A stretch of DNA of 64,000 nt from assembly GCA_965199135.1 (NCBI GenBank), contig OZ240685.1, positions 620,001 to 684,000 of the forward strand, written 5' to 3'. Under the pieces are notes generated by a model. That model made no database searches, was not told the DNA's origin, and saw only the letters and a list, made by a program, of their open reading frames with translations. The stretch comes from EB88 sp965199135. GTDB lineage: Bacteria; Acidobacteriota; Terriglobia; Terriglobales; Acidobacteriaceae. This document shows, in pieces, positions 24,627 to 33,129 of this stretch (its first letter is position 1; each line of letters starts with the position of its first letter). The translations under genes and the position numbers were made by a program.

Positions 24627-25293
24627 TCAACTGGTGGTGGCAGTTCCTTCGCCGAAGCTCAGGCGCTTGTGCTTGAGAGCCAGGAAGGGCTCTTCGAAGT
24701 AGCGGCGCGAGAGGTAGGCGACCAGTACGGAGATCGCGATGCAAAGCGACATCACACCAGCCCGCACGGCGAAGACATTCTGAAGGTGGGACGGCAGGAG
24801 GTGGGCAAACAGTTCCCCCACCTTGATGAACACAAAGACGTTGATCAGGTATAGCCCGTAGCTGATGTACCCAAAGAATGGCAGGACCCCTGACGCCCTG
24901 GTGCGCCCGGTTTCCTCAAAGAGAATCGCGTCTCTTCGAATGCCAAAGAGGATGACCCCAATGGCTCCCCAGGTAAATGGCAGATCAGCGAGCGCCTGGT
25001 ACATGGGCCCGACCCCGTAGAGCGGGCGCACGAGCACCACGAGCGCGAGCACGCCGCTGACGCAGACGATCACACCAGCGATGCGGTGGGCGTTGCCGAG
25101 GTGGACGGCCTTGTTATGAACAAGTAGAGAAAGCAGGGCCCCATAGGCGATATAGTCCAGCACGAACGGCTGTGATCACGACGAGCAGGAGCCTTATGAG
25201 GGTCTGAACCTTGACGCAGTCCAGGGACGGCATATGCCGGACGACCAGAGACTCTTCTCGGAAGGCGCGTCCGGGGGGCGGGGGGAAAAACAT
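24627..25293 (-). pseudogene. Acyltransferase-3 (OafA-like) gene with central deletion
   Basis: The minus strand first encodes the acyltransferase-3 N-terminal signature MPSLDCVK (frame starting near 25293). It then passes into a stretch without the long catalytic region, shifts frame and continues as a 178-residue frame (24627-25163). That frame contains only the C-terminal half: DYIAYGALLSLLV, several membrane helices, FFGYISYGLYLIN and a final YLSRRYFEEPFLALKHKR, the usual family end. The catalytic His/Arg segment expected after the first helix is missing. A functional enzyme of this family is about 350-400 residues, so this is an inactive remnant. Confidence 0.75.
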
Positions 25294-25390
25294 GGCTTCC
25301 TTATACCACTTCCGCGCTAAGCAGAAGGGTGGGGCAGGAAGGTCGTGCGTCTCGGCCTACACGCCGACAAAGGCAGGTTAACCAGGAGAT

Positions 25391-25428
25391 ACACGACGGC
25401 AGGAAGCTTCGGCTTCCTGCCGTCGTGT
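25391..25428. terminator. 17-bp perfect hairpin with TTCG loop
   Basis: ACACGACGGCAGGAAGC pairs perfectly with its complement around TTCG, 16 bases after the end of the beta-helix gene. Read as plus-strand RNA it has the very stable cUUCGg tetraloop; the gene it flanks is on the minus strand. No T-run on either side. Confidence 0.6.
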
Positions 25429-25443
25429 CAGAACAGGGTGCAG

Positions 25444-27729
25444 TTACTGGCAGGTCTGGTTGATGTCGCCGGAGTTCACGACGTAGGTGGGGAAGCCGAG
25501 CTGGATCAGGTAGTTGTTGCTCTGAACACAGATTGGCCTGGTGTCGGTAAATCCCGGGTCCGTGATGTACACGCCAGCCGCGATGCTGCCCACTGCCTGG
25601 ATCGTGTTATTCGCAATGTTGAACGACGAAGTGATGCCATTCGTGTTCTGATCCGGAACCACTGCGAAGCCCAGGGTGCCTCCACTATTGGCGACTGCCA
25701 GCGTATTCCCTGTGTAAGTACCGGAATACGCCGTGATCACCGGAAACATGGAGCGGTTGCCGCTGAAGGACACCTTGTTGTTGGTCACCGTGGCGGCTGT
25801 GAAGTCCCCGACGCTCACGACGGTTGCAGGTGAAAAGGGTGCAGTGAGCGTGAAGGTGTTCGTGTCGATATCTGCAGCAGCCTGCGAATCATAGGAAACG
25901 AAGGCAGCATTCCTGTTCGGCCCGGAAAGGAAGCGGTTGTTCCCAAACGCCGACCCCATGTAGACGACGCCGTTTGTGAACTGGTTGTTGCTGATGACAT
26001 CATCCGATGTTTCGTCGAAGTACAGCGACACATTGTTGAAGGTGTTGTTCTTCACGGTGAACTGCGAGGATCCCTCCGTGCCGTAGATACGTGCCTGGTA
26101 CGAGACACCCTCCGCCCCTGGCGCGGCGAGACCCGTGATCGTGTTGCCCAGGAAGCTGACGTTGGTGAACTGATCGTACTCGTCCGTGTTATCGAAGGAG
26201 GCATCACCCGCACCGAACGTCCAGCTCGAGTTCTCGATCGTGACATCCCGCTTGAGGCCGCCGCCGAAGGGCCCGTGGTTGATGGCACCCACGATGTTCA
26301 CGTTGTTGATCAGCAACGAGTAGACCATGCCGGTCGAGAGGATCGGCGAGTAGGTGTCGATCGTCATGTTCTGCAGTGCGATATCGTGCGGCGTCACCGG
26401 CATCGGAACCAGTCCGAAGGAGTTCACACCATCCGAGTAATAGTGCTTTGAAGCCGGGTAGGCCAGTGTAAGCACATTGCCGTTCACTGCAGCGACCGTG
26501 TTCAATTCGGAGAAGTGGCACTCCCCTGCTGTACCATTCGTATCCGCGCAGGGCTGCCCGTTAAAGGTCCCCGTGTAGAGGAAGATATCCGAGCCCACCG
26601 TCAGACCAGCAGCCGCTGGGCTGGTGGTCAGGGTCACCTGTGTTGCACCTTTCACCACCTCGTTCATCTTGAGCACATTGGTGGTGGCGTTCGGCCGCTT
26701 GAAGTAGCCGGCGAACATCAGCTGTGCTACCGTCCCATGATCTGGAGGGGTTACGAGCGTCGTGTTGGCGCCGTTTCCCTGGATGTGGATCTTGCCGGTA
26801 GCGCCGTTCGGGATGGACAGGTAGCTGTAGGGCTCGTACCAGTACACACCTGCGATGGATGGGGTGTAGACCGGGTAGGCCAGTGTGCCGACTGTGACGA
26901 ACGTTGGCCGCGCGATGTTGTACTTGCCGTTGCCGAACTGCACGACGCCGCCACCTGCCGCTACCGCTGCGTTGATCGCGCTCTGCACGGCAAGCGTGTC
27001 GTCGTGAAGGCAACCAAGGTTCTGGAAGGTCGCCGGAAGGGTGTCGGCGATCGTCGCCTGGTTGCCGTTGATCGAAACGATGGTGCTGAAGAAGTCTTCA
27101 TTCTTTGCAATGTTCGGATTGCCGACCGGCAGGTTGTTCGGCCAGCCGCCACGTCCGCCCGGGCGCTCACCCACGTCCACCGCGTTGCTCGTGTAGCTGC
27201 CGATGTTCACCAGCTGCCAAGGGCCGCCGTCCTGCGAGACGTACCAGAGGAAGATCGGCGAGGGGCCGACGTTCGACGTCGTCGTGCTCAACATGTTGTA
27301 GACCGTGGTGGTCGAGAGCGCCGGCTCATTGTCCACGCAGGTCTGCGGGCTGGGCGCGCTGATCGCGTCAAGTGGATCCACGGTGTCCACCACGTAGCAG
27401 TAGGTGTGCGATCCAGTGGTGCCATTACCCTGCTGGGTCACAATCGGGCTGGTGGTGATGGCGGTCGTCTCCGACGGCTTGCCTCCACCCGGGACAAAGA
27501 AGCCCTGGCCCGGAGAGAAGTCGGGCGTGGCTTCCGTGCAGCCAATCATGACGTTGGTGCCAGCGGCGCCCGAGCAATAGCTGATGCCCTGTGCGCCCGA
27601 GGCGCCGTACGATGCAACGTTGAAGACAGGAAGGCTTGCAGTCGATGTGCTTTGGCTGAAGGCGGGTGCGATCGCAGAGACTGCGACAGAGATCAGCGTG
27701 CTCTTGATAACGAGCTTTGCATCCATCAT
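25444..27729 (-). CDS. Secreted right-handed beta-helix (pectate-lyase-superfamily) protein
   Basis: About 762 residues with a signal peptide (LISVAVSAIAPAFSQ). The N-terminal part contains FNVASYGASG and, later, DDTLAVQSAINAAVAAGGGVVQF, the hallmark entry to the pectate-lyase-3 (GH28/GH55-like) beta-helix. The C-terminal half is full of asparagine-rich short turns (VTIENSSW, FTVKNNTFNNVS, VISNNQFTNG, ATVTNNKVSFSG), as in parallel beta-helix repeats. It may bind or cleave an extracellular polysaccharide, but no catalytic residues can be named. Start at ATG 27729 (ATG 27726 follows). Upstream is a long gene-free, A+T-richer leader. Confidence 0.82.
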   Translation of the reverse strand: MMDAKLVIKSTLISVAVSAIAPAFSQSTSTASLPVFNVASYGASGAQGISYCSGAAGTNVMIGCTEATPDFSPGQGFFVPGGGKPSETTAITTSPIVTQQGNGTTGSHTYCYVVDTVDPLDAISAPSPQTCVDNEPALSTTTVYNMLSTTTSNVGPSPIFLWYVSQDGGPWQLVNIGSYTSNAVDVGERPGGRGGWPNNLPVGNPNIAKNEDFFSTIVSINGNQATIADTLPATFQNLGCLHDDTLAVQSAINAAVAAGGGVVQFGNGKYNIARPTFVTVGTLAYPVYTPSIAGVYWYEPYSYLSIPNGATGKIHIQGNGANTTLVTPPDHGTVAQLMFAGYFKRPNATTNVLKMNEVVKGATQVTLTTSPAAAGLTVGSDIFLYTGTFNGQPCADTNGTAGECHFSELNTVAAVNGNVLTLAYPASKHYYSDGVNSFGLVPMPVTPHDIALQNMTIDTYSPILSTGMVYSLLINNVNIVGAINHGPFGGGLKRDVTIENSSWTFGAGDASFDNTDEYDQFTNVSFLGNTITGLAAPGAEGVSYQARIYGTEGSSQFTVKNNTFNNVSLYFDETSDDVISNNQFTNGVVYMGSAFGNNRFLSGPNRNAAFVSYDSQAAADIDTNTFTLTAPFSPATVVSVGDFTAATVTNNKVSFSGNRSMFPVITAYSGTYTGNTLAVANSGGTLGFAVVPDQNTNGITSSFNIANNTIQAVGSIAAGVYITDPGFTDTRPICVQSNNYLIQLGFPTYVVNSGDINQTCQ

Positions 27730-28436
27730 TGTGTACCTACTCTCAGATAAGGTGGTGAGATCCATCAGCCACAAGACACAGGGGTTCCCAAAAGCGCGAG
27801 AGCCCGTGCACATCGTGGTAAGTCAAAACAGCATTGTCAGTGTTCAAGGAGAGCTACGGTTTCGGTCGCTGCGTCGGCAATGTCCTAGTGTGTCGAAAGC
27901 CCCATTAAGTGTCTCTGCTCACGCCGGTCTTGCCGAGATACTCAACAGCACCCGAAGCCGCTCGTTGCTTGTACTGGTTATACGTCGCGGATTGCCTTGG
28001 AGGGCTTATCTCGCCACGCACACAGGTAATAAAGCGGTTACGAAAGCCATGTCGGTCTATCTGCAATGGGCAGCAAGCCCAACGTATGACTAATAGCTAT
28101 GTCGTGACTTATCGGGAAAATACAACCTTTGGGGGTACTAATACCGCCATTTGAGCGATCGCTGATCAATCTAAGTACGATCTCTAAGTCACGCAAGGCA
28201 AGCAGTTTAGCGCGCACCTGTCTACCTTGCGCCGACACTGCACCGACATCGCGCGGAGATAGCGCCGACGCTGCGGGCAATGCCCGAGCTGACCATGGTC
28301 ACATCACCCGAGAAAAACGAACAAACGATGTGCGGCGTGAGATCGCTCTGCGAACACTGAGCCGCGAGCAGGCTACATCACTCGCCATTTGTGCGTATGA
28401 CGGCTACAAATTGTCTAAGTGATTGCCGTGGAAGGA
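27730..28436. other. Gene-free, A+T-richer stretch upstream of the beta-helix gene
   Basis: Roughly 700 bases between the PfkB stop and the beta-helix start. Base composition is visibly less GC-rich than the surroundings and no open frame has family-like content. An imperfect palindrome GGTACTAATACC lies at 28134-28145. CTAAGT-type words recur (two near 28175-28195 and one near 28413). It most likely holds the control region of the beta-helix gene. Confidence 0.5.
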
Positions 28437-29390
28437 CTAAGGCTTCACCGTCACGAGGTCGTGCGGCACCACGGGGTATTGCTCGCCGCTAACCATGAGC
28501 GCTTCAATCGCCTCCACCGCTGCGATGCCGCCGCGCGCTCCCACGGCCTTGCAGTTCATCGCGGCGGCGGCGGATGCAAATTGAAGCTGACGCTCGAGCG
28601 GCCAGCGCTGGAGCAGCCCATAGATGAACCCGGCGTGGAAGATGTCCCCTGCTCCGGTGGTGTCCGCGACGGGCACACGGTATGCGGGCGTCGCATGGAA
28701 GCGCGCACCGTCCCAGGCAATTGCGCCCCCGGGACCGAGCGTCGCAGCGGCCAGCCTGCAACCGTAACGGCGCTGCATCTGCTGCAGGGCGCTCTCCAGT
28801 TGACTCTCATGCATCAGGCGGCATGGAAAGTCCCGGCTCACGATGAGGTAGTCGATGTGCTCCATCAGCTGCTCGACACCGTCGTAGAGCTCATCAAGAT
28901 CAGCGACTACTGGAATGCCAGCCTCCTGGGCCCAGCGCGCCGCAACTGTTGCGGCCGCGGTGTCATACCCATCCAGGTGCAGCACACGGGCGGAGGTAAT
29001 CCACTCCCGCTGCAACTCTCGCGGCTGCAGCGCCAGGCGCTCGTCGCGCCGGCACAGCACCGTTCGCTCCCCTTCCCCATCGACGAGGATCAGGGACTGC
29101 AGGCTTGGCGCACCAGGAACCGTGACGATCCGCGCATCCACACCCGTGCGCGCGAACTCCCCGAGGTGGAGCGCGGCAGCGGGGTCATCCCCCAGTTTCC
29201 CCACGTAGCGGGTGCGAACACCCCAGTGCTGGCAGGCTACGACGGTCGTGGCGACCTGGCCGCCCGGAAGAATGCTGGCCTCGCGGTACTCGACCTTGGA
29301 GCCGGCCTCCGGGTAGCGCAGGAGCGGAATCAGCGTGTCGGTCGCATTCAGGCCTACTCCCACCAGGTCAACCGTTGCAAAACTACTCAT
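28437..29390 (-). CDS. PfkB-family carbohydrate kinase
   Basis: A 317-residue ribokinase-fold sugar kinase. GGQVATTVVACQHWG matches the N-terminal glycine-rich substrate region, and DTTGAGDIFHAGFIYGLL is the C-terminal PfkB signature with the catalytic Asp and anion hole. The C-terminal EAIEALM is normal for the family. Which sugar is phosphorylated cannot be told. It diverges from the PepSY gene, with 56 bases between the start codons. Confidence 0.9.
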   Translation of the reverse strand: MSSFATVDLVGVGLNATDTLIPLLRYPEAGSKVEYREASILPGGQVATTVVACQHWGVRTRYVGKLGDDPAAALHLGEFARTGVDARIVTVPGAPSLQSLILVDGEGERTVLCRRDERLALQPRELQREWITSARVLHLDGYDTAAATVAARWAQEAGIPVVADLDELYDGVEQLMEHIDYLIVSRDFPCRLMHESQLESALQQMQRRYGCRLAAATLGPGGAIAWDGARFHATPAYRVPVADTTGAGDIFHAGFIYGLLQRWPLERQLQFASAAAAMNCKAVGARGGIAAVEAIEALMVSGEQYPVVPHDLVTVKP

Positions 29391-29446
29391 GAATCCAATG
29401 TAAATGGATCATCACGGCGGCGGAGACGATCCGCTACCATCGCAGC

Positions 29447-29908
29447 ATGCGTCCCACCCTGCTTCGTCGCGGCCGCACCCTTCACCTGTATTTCGGTGTC
29501 CTGATTTCGCCCGCCATCCTGTTCTTTGCCGTCACCGGCGCGCTGCAGACCTTCAGCCTGCATGAAACATCGCGTGGGAGCAGCTACAAGCCGCCACAAT
29601 GGGTCGTGGTGCTGGCACAGATCCACAAGAAGCAGACGACCCACGTGCCGCAGCACAAAGCGCCCGGCACCCCCCAGACCGCGTCGCAGCCGAATGGGCC
29701 AGCCCAGCACGAAGCCGTTCTGCACGGTGTCGCCACTGCGCGTCATCCCATCTACCTGCGGCTCTTCTTCCTGCTGGTGTCGGTCGGCCTCGTCACCTCC
29801 ACAGCCACCGGGCTGTGGATGGCATATCGCCATCACAGCAACAAACGGCTCGTGTCGCTCCTGCTGGTGCTCGGCGTCGTGCTGCCGGTCCTCTTCCTGT
29901 TTGTCTAG
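29447..29908 (+). CDS. PepSY-associated membrane protein
   Basis: A 153-residue inner-membrane protein. The N-terminal RGRTLHLYFGVLISPAILFF is the first helix of PepSY-TM proteins and is followed by a periplasmic loop of about 60 residues. Two further helices (LRLFFLLVSVGLVTSTATGLW and SLLLVLGVVLPVLFLFV) complete it. It is a minimal form of the family, whose larger members take part in iron or redox transport across the membrane. The glutaminyl cyclase gene starts 30 bases downstream. Confidence 0.8.
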   Translation: MRPTLLRRGRTLHLYFGVLISPAILFFAVTGALQTFSLHETSRGSSYKPPQWVVVLAQIHKKQTTHVPQHKAPGTPQTASQPNGPAQHEAVLHGVATARHPIYLRLFFLLVSVGLVTSTATGLWMAYRHHSNKRLVSLLLVLGVVLPVLFLFV

Positions 29909-29938
29909 CGGGTCGCCGGGCGCTGGTACTGTAGGGCC

Positions 29939-30727
29939 ATGCGTTCTCTCTTGCTTCTCCGCCGGCTGCTGCCATGGCTCGCGCTCCTGCTGGGCGCTCT
30001 GCACCCCCTGCAGGGGCTTGCAGCGCCCACCTACGGCTACACGGTGGTGGCGCGGCTGCCACACGCGACCAGCAGCTTCACCGAGGGTTTTTTCTTCAAG
30101 GATGGCCTCTTCTACGAGGGCACCGGGCTCAAGGGCCGCTCCGCCCTCCTGGTCGAGCAGCCCCTGACCGGAGCCGTACTGCAGCACATCGATCTTGCCC
30201 CGCAATATTTCGGCGAGGGTATCGTGGACTGGGGCAGCAATCTGTACGAGTGGACGTGGCAGTCGCACATCTGCTTTGTCTACGACCGGTTCACGCTGCG
30301 GCCCATTCGGCAGATGTCGTACGAGGGCGAGGGCTGGGGCATGACACGGACGGCGTCCGAGATCATCACGAGCGATGGCTCGAGCGTTCTGCGCTTCCGC
30401 GATCCTGCAACCTTTCGCGTGGTGCATGCGATCACGGTGAAGGATGATGGCACGCCGATCGATCAATTGAATGAGCTCGAATATATCCACGGCGTGATCT
30501 ATGCAAATGTCTGGCACGAGAACCGCATCGCGCGCATCTCCCCGCGCGATGGCCGGGTACTCTCCTGGATCGACCTGACCGGTCTTTTACCGGCGAGCGA
30601 GAAGGTCGACCAAGAGGCAGTGCCCAATGGCATCGCCTACGACGCGCAGCACGATCGCCTCTTCGTCACAGGCAAGGAGTGGTCGGCAATCTTCCAGATC
30701 AAGGTAGACCCGCGGCCACGCCCATAA
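29939..30727 (+). CDS. Glutaminyl-peptide cyclotransferase (glutamine cyclotransferase family)
   Basis: A 262-residue exported enzyme. A signal peptide (LLPWLALLLGALHPLQGLAA) precedes the five-bladed propeller typical of plant-type glutaminyl cyclases: FTEGFFFKDGLFYEGTGLKG, EGIVDWGSNLYEWTWQ, SYEGEGWGMTR, NELEYIHGVIYANVWHENRI and PNGIAYDAQHDRLFVTGKEW. It converts N-terminal Gln of exported peptides to pyroglutamate. It is 30 bases after the PepSY gene. Its last 29 bases overlap the convergent GH92 gene. Confidence 0.9.
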   Translation: MRSLLLLRRLLPWLALLLGALHPLQGLAAPTYGYTVVARLPHATSSFTEGFFFKDGLFYEGTGLKGRSALLVEQPLTGAVLQHIDLAPQYFGEGIVDWGSNLYEWTWQSHICFVYDRFTLRPIRQMSYEGEGWGMTRTASEIITSDGSSVLRFRDPATFRVVHAITVKDDGTPIDQLNELEYIHGVIYANVWHENRIARISPRDGRVLSWIDLTGLLPASEKVDQEAVPNGIAYDAQHDRLFVTGKEWSAIFQIKVDPRPRP

Positions 30728-33080
30728 GTGCAGAGGAGACCGCCTCAGTGCGCGGTGTCATCTGGAAGCTAAGCGTTCCTCCTGCGACCAGGTCATGATG
30801 CTGCAGCTTCTGCCCGGAACGCGATGCACCATTCCAGGCAACGCTGCGCACATACATAGCGTCCGCAGCATTTCCATCAGCCTGGACCTTCAGCGTCTTT
30901 CCGCCTGGGAGATGCACCGTCGCGGAAGGAAACAGCGGACTGCCAAGCGTGTACTCCGGTACGCCCGGGCACACCTGGTAGAACCCGAGCGAACTCAGGA
31001 TGTACCACGCTGCCATCGAGCCTGTATCTTCATCGCCCGGGAAGGAGTCCGGCGAGTAAAGCTCGTTGAGTGTGCGTCGCACCCAGTGCTCCGTGAGATC
31101 AGGGCGGCCGGCTTCTGCGAAGAGATACAGCAGGTGATGCGAGGGCTGGTTCGAATGCGCATACTGGCCGAAAGGAACAGCGGCCATCTCGGACATCTCG
31201 TGGATCTCTGTTCCGTACACGCCAGTGTGGAAGATGGGCGGAACGGACACCATCTTCCCAAGTGCATCGAGCGCTGCCGGCCTGCCGCCAATTGCCTCGA
31301 TCAGCCCTGGCACTGCATGCGGCGCATCCCAGCGGTGCTGCCACGCCGAACCCTCTTCGTATGGACTGCCCCAGGTAAAGGAGTCAAACGGAGAGAGCCA
31401 TGCGCCATCTGCATTCTTGCCGCGAAAGAACCCGACCGAGGTGTCATACACATTGCGCCAGTATTGCGAGCGCGCGGTAAAGGCGGCGTACTCCTCCTGC
31501 TTGCCGAGCAGCTTCGCGATTTGCGCGATACAGAAGTCACCATACGCAGCATCCGCAGTCTCGGCGACCGACTGTTCTATCTGGTCCGCCGGCACATAGT
31601 GGAGCTTCATGTACAACTCCACTCCCACGCGGCCATACCCCTTATCCGGATCGCCCGGCTCGGTCGCGTGCTTCTTCAACCCGGCGAAGACCGTCTCCCG
31701 ATCGAAGGTGCCGACGTTCTTGCTGATTGCATCCGCAAACAGCGAATCGATCAGGCTCCCCGACATGCACGCGCGGTACCCAGGCGCAGGAAACTGCGGA
31801 AACCAGCCACCCTCCTTGTACGCGTTGACCCAGGCCTCGAGGATCTCGCCCACCCGCTCCGGAAACAGGATCGTCCCAAGCGGATACCACGCACGATACA
31901 CATCCCAGTAGCCATGGTCGGCGTACATCACGCCTGGCTCCACCCTGCCGTTGAAGCAGCTGAAGTGATGCATCTCGCGCGTGCCTGGTTTTGGCTCGTG
32001 GAACACACGGGGAAAGAGCATCGTGCGATACAGGCAGGAGTAGAACGTGCGCGACTGCTCTTCGCTCGCCCCGCCAATTTCGATCAGGCTCAGTTGCTGA
32101 TTCCAGGTTTCTGCGAGTGCCTGCTTCAAGGCGGCCGCGGACCTGCTGCCTAACTCGTGCTCGAGGTTGTACGCAGCCTGCTCATACGAGATGAAAGACG
32201 TGCCGACGCGCGCCTGGAGGCGTGTACCCGCAGCGAACGTGACGACGGCAATCTGCTGATCCTTCTTCTCGTGCTCGGTGTGCGGCAGCACTTCAAAACC
32301 ATCCCAGGCCTCAGCAAACTCGACGACGTAGTACGTCGCGAAGTTCTCGGGCGTGCCGCCAGAAGTGGCAGTCGAGGTGAACTGCACCCGCCGCTTCCCC
32401 TTCTCTGCCACGGGAGACGACAGCGTCGCCGGAATATCGATGATGAGCCCCACGGCTGTGTCGATCTCGGCGGGGTCCGCAGCCTCGAAGTCGGCCGTGA
32501 TCACGCAGCAGCGCTCCGAGGGGATCAACTCCACCTTCGCGCGGTATCGCAGCAGAAAGAGTTCGAGCGAGTACGGCGTGAGCACGGCGTCTTCCGGAAT
32601 GTACGACGACGCACGCGCACTGGCACCTGCCGTGACTTTTCCGCGGAACGGCATAAAAACCGCGTGCCCATAATCGTCGAGCCACGTACTCAGCTGGTGG
32701 GTGCAGCGGAAGCCCTGCGTCCGGCGTGCCCAGGGCTGAAACATCCATGGATTGTTTGCCTGGGTCTGGATGGTCCAGTGCGCCATGCCGAACGGGGCCG
32801 CAGCAATCGGCAGCGTGCCGCCGTGCGAGAACACTGGGGTCGATTGCGTTCCCTGCAGCAGGTTGACGAAGTCGACAGGCCTGGTACCCCGGGGAGCGAC
32901 AGGAGTGCGTGCCCGCGAGGCCTGGTACGGCAGGGCTTCTGCTACGCCACCGCTGCTGCTGATTGCTGTGGCTGCTACTGCAAGCCCGGACGCCTTCAGA
33001 AACGAGCGTCGTGTGGGCTGCCCAGCTCGGCCTGAAGGCTTCTTTGCCTCGGGGTTGGAAACGCTACCATTGCTTGCCAT
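30699..33080 (-). CDS. GH92 alpha-1,2-mannosidase, Tat-exported
   Basis: A 793-residue exo-mannosidase precursor. The N terminus has a twin-arginine signal (PTRRSFLKASGLAVAATA). The N-terminal beta-sandwich starts VDFVNLLQGTQS, and the (alpha/alpha)6 domain contains WDVYRAWYPL, EEGSAWQHRWDAPHAVPGL and the GH92 signature FPGDEDTGSMAAWY (from residue 680), with the paired acidic residues D683 and D685 that serve as base in this Ca2+-dependent inverting family. It probably trims mannose from glycans in the periplasm. It follows the Gfo/Idh gene by 49 bases on the same strand and overlaps the convergent glutaminyl cyclase gene. Confidence 0.93.
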   Translation of the reverse strand: MASNGSVSNPEAKKPSGRAGQPTRRSFLKASGLAVAATAISSSGGVAEALPYQASRARTPVAPRGTRPVDFVNLLQGTQSTPVFSHGGTLPIAAAPFGMAHWTIQTQANNPWMFQPWARRTQGFRCTHQLSTWLDDYGHAVFMPFRGKVTAGASARASSYIPEDAVLTPYSLELFLLRYRAKVELIPSERCCVITADFEAADPAEIDTAVGLIIDIPATLSSPVAEKGKRRVQFTSTATSGGTPENFATYYVVEFAEAWDGFEVLPHTEHEKKDQQIAVVTFAAGTRLQARVGTSFISYEQAAYNLEHELGSRSAAALKQALAETWNQQLSLIEIGGASEEQSRTFYSCLYRTMLFPRVFHEPKPGTREMHHFSCFNGRVEPGVMYADHGYWDVYRAWYPLGTILFPERVGEILEAWVNAYKEGGWFPQFPAPGYRACMSGSLIDSLFADAISKNVGTFDRETVFAGLKKHATEPGDPDKGYGRVGVELYMKLHYVPADQIEQSVAETADAAYGDFCIAQIAKLLGKQEEYAAFTARSQYWRNVYDTSVGFFRGKNADGAWLSPFDSFTWGSPYEEGSAWQHRWDAPHAVPGLIEAIGGRPAALDALGKMVSVPPIFHTGVYGTEIHEMSEMAAVPFGQYAHSNQPSHHLLYLFAEAGRPDLTEHWVRRTLNELYSPDSFPGDEDTGSMAAWYILSSLGFYQVCPGVPEYTLGSPLFPSATVHLPGGKTLKVQADGNAADAMYVRSVAWNGASRSGQKLQHHDLVAGGTLSFQMTPRTEAVSSALMGVAAGLP

Positions 33081-33129
33081 AGCGCCATGCTAAGCCAAGG
33101 CAGCTGCGCCGCGCACCTCGACCCGCAGA

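Noticed and set aside
28129..28422. A 97-codon plus-strand frame in the gene-free region before the beta-helix gene
   Set aside because: No ribosome site, no domain-like pattern and unusual composition; treated as non-coding.
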